Shown here: piece by piece, positions 34,504-42,051 of the stretch
Numbering within the stretch: position 1 is the stretch's first letter
Layout of the letters: the number at the start of each line of letters is the position of its first letter
Assembly: GCA_964475765.1 (NCBI GenBank)
Contig: CAYYZH010000004.1
Span: 1-64,000, forward strand
DNA length: 64,000 nucleotides
Direction of reading: 5' to 3'
DNA from: Thermohalobaculum sp964475765
GTDB lineage: Bacteria > Pseudomonadota > Alphaproteobacteria > Rhodobacterales > Rhodobacteraceae
Position numbers and translations under genes: made by a program
Notes under the pieces: generated by a model
Seen by the model: only the letters and a program-made list of their open reading frames with translations
Database searches by the model: none
Told to the model about the DNA's origin: nothing

Positions 34504-35676
34504 GTGACCAGCCTGCAGCCCAAGTATGACGTTGACCTCTACGGTGACGCATGCATCCAGGACCCTTGGCCGCACTATGCTGCGATGCGCGCGCTTGGAC
34601 CCGTTGTTTGGCTGGCGCACCATGAGTGCTATGCGCTTACCCAATATGATGTTGTGCGCGCGGCTCTGCGCGACCATCAGAATTTCAGCAGCGCAAAGGG
34701 CGTTGCGGGCGATGATTTCGGCTGCGAATTGTTGCAAGGCAATACGGTTGCGTCTGATCCACCGCGGCACTCGGCTCTGCGGGCTGCGATGGCGCCGCCA
34801 CTCAGAGCTGCAGCTCTTGAGAGCGCAAAGCCCCTGATCGAAGACGCGGCTTCGGCGCTTATTTCCGATCTGTTGACCCGTGACGGCTTCGATGCGGTCC
34901 GCGACTTTGCGTGGCACTTGCCGATCACGGTCGTTCGGGATCTGGTCGGGTTGCCGGACTATGGGCAGGACAAGATGCTAAAATGGGCTGCCGCGGCTTT
35001 CAACGTACTGGGGTGTCAGAACGCAAGAGGGGAGGCAGCGCTAGCTGATATTCAGGAAATGCGGGGGTTCATTGCTGAAGGAGCGGTGCGCGGATCGCTC
35101 AAGCCGGGGTCGTGGACAGATCGAGTGCTGGACATGGTCGATGATGGCGAACTGGATGCCGATCTCGCCCCGTTTGCCATTCGCGATTTCATAAACCCAA
35201 GCCTTGATACGACGATCTCCGCGATCGGGCAGTTGATTTGGCAGTTGGGTTGTCAGCCCGACCTGTGGCGAGATCTGCGCAACAATGAAAAACTTGCACG
35301 CAATGCTGCGAACGAAGCAGTGCGGCTTGCCACACCGATCCGTGGGTTCTCCCGCCGCACAGCAACAGATGTCGTGATTGGAAAGGTGACGATCCCCGCG
35401 GAAAGCCGGGTAATGATGCTTTTTGCGTCGGCAAATCGCGATGAAACGGTGTTTCCCGATCCTGACAATTTCCGGCTGGACCGGCCTGCAGGCCGCCATC
35501 TTGGGTTTGGGGCGGGGATACATACCTGTGTGGGCATGCATCTGGCGCTGATGGAAATCGAAGCCCTGATTTCGGCAATGGTGTCGTCGGTCGAGCGGAT
35601 CGAGGTCGGAGAGCCCGAGATTGCAATGAACAATACGATCTGCGCTTTTGCGCGGCTGCCCGCGCGGTTTCATTGA
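34504..35676 (+). CDS. Cytochrome P450, CYP199-like
   Basis: A 390-residue P450. The N-terminal DPWPHYAAMRALGPVVWL, the VASDPPRHSALRAAMAPPL segment, the NRDETVFPDPDNFRLDR block and the haem loop FGAGIHTCVG (Cys342) follow the CYP199 pattern I recall from 4-methoxybenzoate demethylases. The I-helix reads NPSLDTTISAIG, where CYP199A has SAGLDTT; the usual Ala-Gly is replaced by Pro-Ser. GTG at 34504 was chosen because GGAG lies 8 nt upstream; the frame stays open to 34420 without such support. It is divergent from the TRAP operon and ends 65 bp before the radical SAM gene. Confidence 0.82.
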   Translation: MTSLQPKYDVDLYGDACIQDPWPHYAAMRALGPVVWLAHHECYALTQYDVVRAALRDHQNFSSAKGVAGDDFGCELLQGNTVASDPPRHSALRAAMAPPLRAAALESAKPLIEDAASALISDLLTRDGFDAVRDFAWHLPITVVRDLVGLPDYGQDKMLKWAAAAFNVLGCQNARGEAALADIQEMRGFIAEGAVRGSLKPGSWTDRVLDMVDDGELDADLAPFAIRDFINPSLDTTISAIGQLIWQLGCQPDLWRDLRNNEKLARNAANEAVRLATPIRGFSRRTATDVVIGKVTIPAESRVMMLFASANRDETVFPDPDNFRLDRPAGRHLGFGAGIHTCVGMHLALMEIEALISAMVSSVERIEVGEPEIAMNNTICAFARLPARFH

Positions 35677-35703
35677 TCAGATCTCCTTGTGGCGAATCTA
35701 AAT

Positions 35704-35718
35704 GTTCCTATAATGTTC
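35704..35718 (+). promoter_or_regulatory. Alphaproteobacterial LexA (SOS) box
   Basis: GTTC (35704-35707), seven bases, then GTTC (35715-35718): an exact match to the GTTC-N7-GTTC direct repeat bound by LexA in Alphaproteobacteria. It lies 23 bp before the start of the PA0069-type radical SAM gene, at the distance expected for an operator overlapping the promoter. Confidence 0.8.
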
Positions 35719-35741
35719 TCATCTTGCCAATGGGAGGCGAT

Positions 35742-36833
35742 ATGGCTGAGCCAGAGTTTGATGAGATCGAAGAAGCTCGCCGACGGGGCCGAGGCGCAGC
35801 AGTCAATCCGCCATCCCGCTACGACCGACAAACAAGTGAAGCAACGGATGACGGCTGGAGCCGAGATGAGGACCTGCCACCGATCCGCACGCGTGTCGAT
35901 CTCGATGCATCCCGAACGATCATCGCACGTAATCAGTCGCCCGATGTGCCGTTTGACAGATCGATTAATCCGTATCGCGGATGTGAGCATGGCTGCATCT
36001 ATTGCTTTGCCCGACCGACCCATGCGCATCTAGGGCTATCTCCGGGGCTCGACTTCGAGACGCGGTTGTTTGCCAAGCCGACTGCACCTGAGTTGCTGAC
36101 CAAGGCACTGTCAAAGCCGGGGTACAAGGTTCAGCCACTGGCTTTGGGCACCAACACCGACCCCTATCAGCCCATTGAGAAAGACTGGCGGATCATGCGC
36201 GGGATCCTCGAAGTGCTTTGGGAGCATCACCATCCCGTCATGATCACGACGAAAGGATCGCTGATCACACGAGATGTGGACATGTTGGGTAAGATGGGCC
36301 GGGCCGGTCTGACGCGTGTGACGATTTCGTTGACGACACTTGATAATCAGATCAGCCGTGCGCTGGAGCCGCGTGCCGCATCTCCTGGACGTCGCATCGC
36401 GATGATCCGAACGCTTGCTGCAAAGGGCGTTCCAATTTCTGCTGGAATTGCGCCGATCATTCCGGGATTGACCGATCATGAGATCGAGCGCTTGGCCAAA
36501 GCGGCGGCAGAGGCAGGAGCCGACCACATCACATGGACTTCGCTTCGGCTTCCATTGGAGGTCAGCTCATTATTCAGGGATTGGTTGACACGGGAGTACC
36601 CCAAGCGCGCGGTCAAGGTGATGACCAAAGTTCGGGAGATGCATGGCGGGAAAGACTATGATCCAACCTGGCACAAGCGGCGCACGGGCGAGGGGGTTTA
36701 CGCATCGCTTATCGCAAGGCGGGTTAAATTGGCGCGGCAGAAGGTTGGTCTAGACAAACCCGTCAAGGACTTGCGTTGTGATCTCTTCCGGGTGCCGCCG
36801 AGAGCCGGGGATCAGCTTTCGCTCGGAATATAA
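35742..36833 (+). CDS. PA0069-family (SplB-like) radical SAM protein
   Basis: A 363-residue radical SAM protein. The iron-sulfur cluster motif is CEHGCIYCFARPTHAHLG (CxxxCxxC), near residue 85, followed by SPGLDFETRLFAK, GTNTDPYQPIEK and ITTKGSLITRD. It belongs to the SplB/Rv2578c-like group (COG1533). SplB itself repairs spore photoproduct, and PA0069-type relatives are suspected DNA-repair proteins without a proven substrate. The start at 35742 has GGGAGGCG just upstream. The LexA box directly in front places it in the SOS regulon and supports a repair role. A neighbouring imuAB-dnaE2 cassette is not present in the window. Confidence 0.86.
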   Translation: MAEPEFDEIEEARRRGRGAAVNPPSRYDRQTSEATDDGWSRDEDLPPIRTRVDLDASRTIIARNQSPDVPFDRSINPYRGCEHGCIYCFARPTHAHLGLSPGLDFETRLFAKPTAPELLTKALSKPGYKVQPLALGTNTDPYQPIEKDWRIMRGILEVLWEHHHPVMITTKGSLITRDVDMLGKMGRAGLTRVTISLTTLDNQISRALEPRAASPGRRIAMIRTLAAKGVPISAGIAPIIPGLTDHEIERLAKAAAEAGADHITWTSLRLPLEVSSLFRDWLTREYPKRAVKVMTKVREMHGGKDYDPTWHKRRTGEGVYASLIARRVKLARQKVGLDKPVKDLRCDLFRVPPRAGDQLSLGI

Positions 36834-36845
36834 ATGAGCGCGCAG

Positions 36846-37628
36846 TTATCGACAGGCGATCCCTCCGAGGCGGTGTGCGCTGTCTACGACAGCTTGCGTG
36901 AACCAGACATCCAGATCCGCATTTTGGATGTCTGATCTCAATCCGGTCACGGCCAGACGCGTCTCATCAGGCTGCGGAGTGGCTCGGGTTTGCCGCGCAC
37001 GCCCGGCAATATCAACTCCCAGACCGGAGGTCTCCGTCCGAATGATTCCGCACATTCGGAAAGCCCCTTTAGGGCGCGAAGCGAGCACTGCGTCGATTGA
37101 CCGAGCGTCAAGCTGCGCCGCTCCACAGTAGGTCCAGTGGCAAAGATTGACAGGCTTGGAGATCACGGTTGGCGCGGAAGTGTTCGCCGTGTGCATTGCG
37201 TTCCTCACCGCTTGTCGGATTGCCCCATCGTCCCGCGCGTCCATCGCGTTTTCGATCCCAGCCGTGTTCAAGGCGTCTCTGACCTTTTTGATATCTTCGA
37301 GGTCTGTTTTGTTGATCACAGTCGCGGCAGCAAATCTCATCATCGCAAATAGCCATGGAGCGACGCGCTGATCCTGTGATGTTGACCTGAAGTTGACTGC
37401 ATCAACAACAACAATCGGTTTGCACACTGGGGCGCCCGCAATTGGCGGTGGCGCCAATGCGGGTTCCTGATCCGGCGCGAGCTCCCAAAGCGTTGCAGTC
37501 GAACTTTCGTCGAATCTGGTCTCTGTCTGCGCACCAATCCCAAGGCTGTCAGCGCGAGTGATGAATGTTGACTTGCCCGCTCCAAGAAAACCGATAATGG
37601 GAACGATGGGTTGAGCCACTGCGATCAC
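36846..37628 (-). CDS. Reduced CobW-type (COG0523) GTPase
   Basis: A 260-residue protein with Walker A GFLGAGKST at residues 13-21 and the guanine-specificity motif NKTD in the middle (INKTDLEDI), which together mark the G3E GTPase family. The family's CxCC metal-binding motif and the usual acidic segment between Walker A and the DAVNF block are absent. That stretch is shortened to TRFDESSTATLWELAPDQE. It is shorter than typical CobW proteins (about 320-400). Other members deliver zinc, cobalt or iron to client enzymes. It is convergent with the radical SAM gene and has no obvious client nearby. Confidence 0.68.
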   Translation of the reverse strand: MIAVAQPIVPIIGFLGAGKSTFITRADSLGIGAQTETRFDESSTATLWELAPDQEPALAPPPIAGAPVCKPIVVVDAVNFRSTSQDQRVAPWLFAMMRFAAATVINKTDLEDIKKVRDALNTAGIENAMDARDDGAIRQAVRNAMHTANTSAPTVISKPVNLCHWTYCGAAQLDARSIDAVLASRPKGAFRMCGIIRTETSGLGVDIAGRARQTRATPQPDETRLAVTGLRSDIQNADLDVWFTQAVVDSAHRLGGIACR

Positions 37629-37756
37629 CTTACTCTGCCTTAGTCTGTTGCGCGCTTCTGATCTAAGTCTGCAAGGTCAGCCGTACGCGCGTTGCACCCT
37701 CGACTGCCATTGTGCCACTCTTCGCCTATGCGTCTCGGCAGATCAAAGGCTTGTTC

Positions 37757-38863
37757 ATGAAAGACCATGCGCCACTCTCACAAATCGTTGAGGCAGAGAT
37801 ACGATTGCCGGCATCGGATTTGCACGACGACCTGCGGTATTTTCAGGGCCGTCTCGGATTTCGGCTCGAACGGATCTTCCCGGCAGATGACCCAACAGTT
37901 GCTGTGCTGTCAGGCCATGGTGTGCGTCTAAGGCTGGAGCGAGGCGCAACAGAGGATCCCGGGACGCTGCGGCTTCTCTCAGCCGATCCAGAAGCATACG
38001 GAGCGGATGAGACTGACCTGATCGCTCCGAACGGGACGAGGATCGAGATTGTAGAGGCCAATCCGCCACTAGACATTCCGAAGACAGCACCGGCCTTTAG
38101 CGTGAGGCATCTGCGCGATAGCGATCCGTGGGTGATTGGCCGCGCGGGCATGCAGTACCGTGACCTGATCCCTGACCGTTTGGGCGGATCCATAATCGCC
38201 AGTCATATCCGCATTCCTGATGGTGGCCCTGTGCCGGACATGGTTCACTATCATTCTGTCGGGTTTCAACTCATCTTTTGTTATCGGGGTTGGGTTGATC
38301 TGGTTTACGAGGATCAGGGCCCGCCGTTCCGGCTGAGCGCGGGCGATTGTGTCATTCAACCCCCGGAGATCCGACACAGGGTTCTCTTCGCGTCTGACAA
38401 CATCGAAGTAATCGAGATCGGTGTCCCGGCTGAGCATGTGACCACGATAGACTACAAGCTTGAATTGCCGACGCCCCATCACCGGCCAGATCGAGATTTC
38501 TCAGGCCAGCGCTTTTGCCATCACCGTCTGGAAGACGCGGTTTGGCGGCCTTGGCGTTTACCGGGGTTCGAGCATCGCGAAACCGGGATTGCCGAGGCCA
38601 CCGGAGGTGTCGCGGGTGTTCATGTCGCCCGTGCCTTGCATGCAAATGGGCCGACTTGGCGCCACGACAGCGACATTCACTTTTCGTTTGTGATGGAGGG
38701 TGGGCTTGTTCTCAAGGCGATCGGTTTTCCTGATCATAAGCTCGGCTCCGGAGACGCATTCACCATCCCGCCTGGTCTGAGCGTCTGCTATTCGGGCTGC
38801 ACCGAAGATCTAGAAATTCTCGAAGTTTCGCTGCCAGGGCGGTTCAGCACGGAGATTTTCTAG
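37757..38863 (+). CDS. VOC-like domain fused to two cupin domains
   Basis: A 368-residue protein read as three parts. Residues 1-110 form a single glyoxalase/VOC-type half (LHDDLRYFQGRLGFRLERIFP, then LIAPNGTRIEIVE). Residues 155-235 are a cupin with MVHYHSVGFQLIFCYRGWV and SAGDCVIQPPEIRHRV. Residues 285-365 are a second cupin with HSDIHFSFVMEGGL-like and GSGDAFTIPPGLSV. Cupin 1 keeps the HxH-type and final His metal ligands, while cupin 2 has lost most of them. Function is unknown; sugar- or aromatic-acid-related enzymes and sensors exist in both folds. The start at 37757 was chosen because the VOC fold begins there; it has a weak AAAGGC ribosome site. Confidence 0.62.
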   Translation: MKDHAPLSQIVEAEIRLPASDLHDDLRYFQGRLGFRLERIFPADDPTVAVLSGHGVRLRLERGATEDPGTLRLLSADPEAYGADETDLIAPNGTRIEIVEANPPLDIPKTAPAFSVRHLRDSDPWVIGRAGMQYRDLIPDRLGGSIIASHIRIPDGGPVPDMVHYHSVGFQLIFCYRGWVDLVYEDQGPPFRLSAGDCVIQPPEIRHRVLFASDNIEVIEIGVPAEHVTTIDYKLELPTPHHRPDRDFSGQRFCHHRLEDAVWRPWRLPGFEHRETGIAEATGGVAGVHVARALHANGPTWRHDSDIHFSFVMEGGLVLKAIGFPDHKLGSGDAFTIPPGLSVCYSGCTEDLEILEVSLPGRFSTEIF

Positions 38864-38932
38864 TACTGAACGCCTGGATGGCTCTTCGCTTCAGAAACGT
38901 AGTTATCTGATCCGCCTTGCGACAAAGAAATT

Positions 38933-38964
38933 GGGCCGGTCGCTTCCCCCAAAGCGCCCGGCCC
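38933..38964 (-). terminator. Likely rho-independent terminator (minus strand)
   Basis: GGGCCGG-T-CGCTT (38933-38945) pairs with AAGCG-C-CCGGCCC (38952-38964), a 12-bp stem with one mismatch. Read on the minus strand the stem is followed by AATTTCTTTG, a T-rich tail, so it should end the transcript of the small membrane protein gene at 38979. No T-run follows on the plus strand. Confidence 0.6.
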
Positions 38965-38978
38965 ACCCCACACCGATA

Positions 38979-39383
38979 TCATCTCCAGTGTTCCAGCGAA
39001 GCACCCAGTGTTGCTGCCTGGGCCAGCCGCATCTCGATCGAGTACCCAACCCGACGGAATGTGAACCTAGTCGCTCCTGACTGGCTTTCCCCCCCGATGA
39101 TAATCGAGTGTGTTTGCCCATCCGTCAGCATGACCCTCGACTTGAACACGCTGTTCGGATCGCTCGGCTCCGTGAACAACATGGTCAGTTCCAGTTTGTC
39201 CCCCAGAATTTCGAAAAAGGCAGTTGCGCTTGTCGCGGCAGCATCAATGCGTCCTGGCTCCCCAGGGCGATCAAGGACCACACCGCCCTTGCTTTGTTCT
39301 ACCGACATATAGAGCCCACCGGCCACCATACCGACGCACACCATTGCCACACAGAAGTGGAAAAATCCACGTATATACTTCAT
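38979..39383 (-). CDS. Small membrane-anchored protein of unknown function
   Basis: A 134-residue protein with one N-terminal hydrophobic segment (FFHFCVAMVCVGMVAGGLYM), probably a membrane anchor or uncleaved signal. A predicted periplasmic domain follows, with FFEILGDKLELTMLF and a tail ending LGASLEHWR. No family is recognised. The start at 39383 is preceded by a GGGGGTGG stretch, and a good hairpin terminator follows the stop. Its short length and isolated position between rpe and the VOC/cupin gene leave its role open. Confidence 0.65.
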   Translation of the reverse strand: MKYIRGFFHFCVAMVCVGMVAGGLYMSVEQSKGGVVLDRPGEPGRIDAAATSATAFFEILGDKLELTMLFTEPSDPNSVFKSRVMLTDGQTHSIIIGGESQSGATRFTFRRVGYSIEMRLAQAATLGASLEHWR

Positions 39384-39736
39384 ACCACCCCCGGCACTTG
39401 CAGTTGGTTTCGCTCCCCACGAGCTACATGTACTTCGTTAAAATCGGTCGAATTTGGGCGAAGTTGACCGATTGACGTCAAGGTCAGATCCTGACCCAAG
39501 GTCACATTGCCCAGATCGATTTTTTGGCAACACTGCGTTTGCGAAAAGCAATAGAAGATGAAGAGAATGGGGCAGTGACTCTGCCTCAAAGCGTACATCA
39601 CAGAACCATATGCCTTTTGGTTGTTAGACTCTCCGAATGTCTCCAGTGGCAAGCTTGTGTGATTCGCACTCTCAAGGGTGGACCGGTTGGATCTGGGCCA
39701 CTAGTGCTGGGGCTTAACGTCAACGGAGACGAGAGA
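39384..39736. promoter_or_regulatory. Regulatory intergenic region with clustered dyads upstream of rpe
   Basis: No gene is supported in these 353 bp. Features seen: AATCGGTC (39442-39449) and GACCGATT (39466-39473) as an inverted repeat; a perfect 10-bp palindrome TTGACGTCAA (39472-39481); GGTCAG-ATC-CTGACC (39482-39496); and a direct repeat CAAGGTCA at 39479-39486 and 39497-39504. The rpe frame stays open for 71 codons upstream of its start but that stretch shows no protein-like pattern. Confidence 0.45.
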
Positions 39737-40423
39737 ATGGGCTTTGACCGCAGTATTAAGATCGCGCCATCAATTTTGGCGGCGGACTTTGCAAATTTCG
39801 GTGCGGAATGCGCTGCGGTAGAGGCTCACGGTGCCGATTGGGTGCATGTCGACGTGATGGATGGCCACTTCGTGCCTAACATCACATTCGGGCCTGAGAC
39901 CTGCGCGGCAATCCGACCGCATATTAAGACTGTCATGGACGTGCATCTGATGATCGCGCCAGTCGATCCGTATATCGAAGCCTTCGCCAAAGCCGGGGCT
40001 GACATCATCACAGCACACATTGAAGCCGGGCCACACCCTCACAGAACGCTGCAAGCCATCCGGGCGGCTGGTGCAAAGGCCGGAGTTGCTTTGAACCCGG
40101 CGACACCGGCCAGCACTGTGGAGCATGTGTTGGACCTCATCGATCTAGTTTGCGTCATGACAGTTAACCCGGGATTTGGTGGGCAGAGCTTTATCGACAT
40201 GACTGGGAAGGTACGCGCACTTCGGTCGATGATTGGAGAACGTCCGGTTCACATCGAGATTGACGGAGGCGTGACGCCGGAAACGGCTCCTCTGGTCGCA
40301 GAAGCGGGTGCCGATGTTCTTGTCGCGGGCTCCGCTGTCTTCAGGGGTGGTTCTGTGGCCGATCCCACGCCCTATGGCACGAACATCCGTGCGATCCGTG
40401 ACGCTGCCGTCGCCGTATCATGA
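39737..40423 (+). CDS. rpe: Ribulose-phosphate 3-epimerase
   Basis: A 228-residue TIM barrel that interconverts ribulose-5-phosphate and xylulose-5-phosphate in the pentose phosphate and Calvin pathways. Signatures in order: IAPSILAADFANFG, VDVMDGHFVPNITFGP with a catalytic Asp, MDVHLMI with a metal His, HIEAGP, MTVNPGFGGQSFI and EIDGGVTPETAPL with the second catalytic Asp. ATG 39737 is preceded by GGAGACGAGAG. It overlaps gph by 4 bp, a common rpe-gph pairing in proteobacteria. Confidence 0.93.
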   Translation: MGFDRSIKIAPSILAADFANFGAECAAVEAHGADWVHVDVMDGHFVPNITFGPETCAAIRPHIKTVMDVHLMIAPVDPYIEAFAKAGADIITAHIEAGPHPHRTLQAIRAAGAKAGVALNPATPASTVEHVLDLIDLVCVMTVNPGFGGQSFIDMTGKVRALRSMIGERPVHIEIDGGVTPETAPLVAEAGADVLVAGSAVFRGGSVADPTPYGTNIRAIRDAAVAVS

Positions 40424-41073
40424 AGGCAGCTGTTTTTGATCTCGATGGGACGCTTATCCACAGCTTGCCAGATATCCACGCGGCGATCGCATCTGTCCTG
40501 CAAGCCGAGGGCCTGCCGCCTCTCGATATACAGACGGTTGGCAGTTTCGTTGGGAACGGTTTGCCGAGGCTGGTCGAGTTGGTGATTGAGGAGATCGGAG
40601 TAAACCCCTCCCGCCTCGATGCGATGACCGAGCAGGTACAAGCGCAATACAAGAAAGAAAATGGCCGTCTTACGCGCACCTACCGCGGGGTAGAGGCGTG
40701 TCTTGCAAATCTGGCCGATCAGAATCTTGTCATGGGAATCTGCACCAACAAGCCAGAAGAGCCGGCGCGTGACATTGTCCACCATCTCGGGATAGCGCGG
40801 TACTTCCCGGTGATCATCGGAGGAGACACACTTCAGCACCGCAAACCAGACCCTGCGCCGCTGCTCGAGACCATCGCGCGTCTCAACGTCTCGCCATCAG
40901 AGGCCATCTTTGTAGGGGACAGCGAGGTCGATGCCGCAACCGCTGCTGCGGCGAGCGTGCCGTTTGCGCTTTATACCGAAGGATACCGGAAGTCGCAGGT
41001 ATCGGAACTGCCGCACGACCTTGTCTTCGACCATTTTGACCACCTGCCAGCCAAACTCGCATCGCTTGAATGA
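40420..41073 (+). CDS. gph: Phosphoglycolate phosphatase
   Basis: A 217-residue HAD phosphatase with motif I VFDLDGTLIHSLPDI (nucleophile and acid aspartates), motif II ICTNKP, the motif III lysine in HRKPDP, and motif IV IFVGDSEVDAATA. It hydrolyses 2-phosphoglycolate formed by oxygenation of RuBP or during DNA repair. Its helical cap contains GSFVGNGLPRLVELV, as in Gph proteins. The start overlaps the rpe stop as ATGA, so both are made from one message. Confidence 0.87.
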   Translation: MKAAVFDLDGTLIHSLPDIHAAIASVLQAEGLPPLDIQTVGSFVGNGLPRLVELVIEEIGVNPSRLDAMTEQVQAQYKKENGRLTRTYRGVEACLANLADQNLVMGICTNKPEEPARDIVHHLGIARYFPVIIGGDTLQHRKPDPAPLLETIARLNVSPSEAIFVGDSEVDAATAAAASVPFALYTEGYRKSQVSELPHDLVFDHFDHLPAKLASLE

Positions 41074-41114
41074 CACTTCGGTTCTGCCTGGCTCACAGAG
41101 ATCTTTCTTGAAAC

Positions 41115-41146
41115 TTCACATCTATTATCCACATAAAGTTTGTGAA
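41115..41146. promoter_or_regulatory. Inverted repeat TTCACA-N20-TGTGAA upstream of the metallo-hydrolase
   Basis: TTCACA (41115-41120) and TGTGAA (41141-41146) are perfect 6-bp arms around an AT-rich 20-bp centre, ending 43 bp before the gene start. Related Blh genes are controlled by the sulfide-responsive repressor BigR, but no BigR gene is in the window and this site is not its known operator. Confidence 0.35.
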
Positions 41147-41189
41147 AAAGTCACTGATATCCGACGACTTGTCCCCAAGGAGCGTAGAG

Positions 41190-42050
41190 ATGAACCCGAT
41201 TGTCACCGCTTTCTTCGACGAACCGACCAACACGGCTTCGTATGTGGTGCGCGATCCAGCGACAACTGCCTGTGCTGTCATCGATTCGGTTCTCGATCTC
41301 GATTATGCGGCGGGTCGCACAGGGACAACGGCGGCGGACCGCATTGTCGACTATGTCCAAGACAACGGGCTTGAGGTCGCATGGATCCTGGAGACCCATG
41401 TCCATGCGGATCATCTCTCCGGTGCGCCCTACTTGCAGGATCGCTTAGGCGGGAAGGTCGGGATCGGTGACAAGATCACGGTCGTACAGGATGTGTTCGG
41501 CAAGGTGTTCAATGCGGGCACGGCCTTTGAACGCGATGGCAGCGAGTTTGATGCGCTCTTCAAAGAGCAGGATCGCTTTGCCATTGGACAGATCTCCGCG
41601 TTCGTGCTGGAGACACCCGGGCACACTCCTGCTTGCTTGACCTATGTGATTGGCAATGCTGCCTTCGTCGGCGATACACTGTTCATGCCTGATTTCGGTA
41701 CGGCGCGCTGTGATTTCCCAGGTGGTTCTGCGCGCGAGCTTTGGGGCTCTATCCAGAAGATCCTTACACTGCCGGACGAAACGCGGATATTCACCTGTCA
41801 CGACTACAAAGCTCCTGGCCGTGATGAGTTTGCCTGGGAATCTACGGTCGGAGAACAGAAAGCCAAGAACAAACATATCGCCGCGGCAACTGAGGATGAG
41901 TTTGTCGAGATGCGTGAGACCCGGGATGCGACGCTTTCGATGCCGCGGCTGATTGTGCCGTCCATTCAGGTGAATATGCGCGCGGGCAAGATGCCTGAAG
42001 CTGAGGACAACGGAACCGTCTATTTGAAAGTTCCAATCAACCGGATGTAG
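41190..42050 (+). CDS. Blh/persulfide-dioxygenase-like MBL-fold hydrolase
   Basis: A 286-residue metallo-beta-lactamase-fold protein with the metal motif THVHADHLSG, a GHTPACLTY block with the next histidine, DTLFMPDFGTARCDF and TCHDYKAPGRD. This pattern is that of glyoxalase-II-like persulfide dioxygenases and of Blh, which oxidise sulfane sulfur to sulfite. It lacks the DUF442 phosphatase part and rhodanese domain seen in longer relatives. The start at 41190 has AGGAGCG just upstream. The neighbouring TauE/SafE exporter and TIGR02186 gene, convergent with it, usually accompany Blh, which supports a sulfide-detoxification role. Confidence 0.82.
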   Translation: MNPIVTAFFDEPTNTASYVVRDPATTACAVIDSVLDLDYAAGRTGTTAADRIVDYVQDNGLEVAWILETHVHADHLSGAPYLQDRLGGKVGIGDKITVVQDVFGKVFNAGTAFERDGSEFDALFKEQDRFAIGQISAFVLETPGHTPACLTYVIGNAAFVGDTLFMPDFGTARCDFPGGSARELWGSIQKILTLPDETRIFTCHDYKAPGRDEFAWESTVGEQKAKNKHIAAATEDEFVEMRETRDATLSMPRLIVPSIQVNMRAGKMPEAEDNGTVYLKVPINRM

Positions 42051-42051
42051 T

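Noticed and set aside
38933..38964. Hairpin as terminator of the VOC/cupin gene (plus strand)
   Set aside because: No T-run follows the stem on the plus strand; on the minus strand a T-rich tail does follow, so it was assigned to the minus-strand gene.
39524..39736. Upstream extension of rpe by 71 residues
   Set aside because: Ribulose-phosphate epimerases begin at the IAPSILAADF block, the ATG at 39737 has its own ribosome site, and the extension overlaps the dyad cluster.
41463..41518. Second GTTC...GTTC pair inside the metallo-hydrolase gene
   Set aside because: The spacing is 8, not 7, and it lies within a coding region, so it is not a LexA box.
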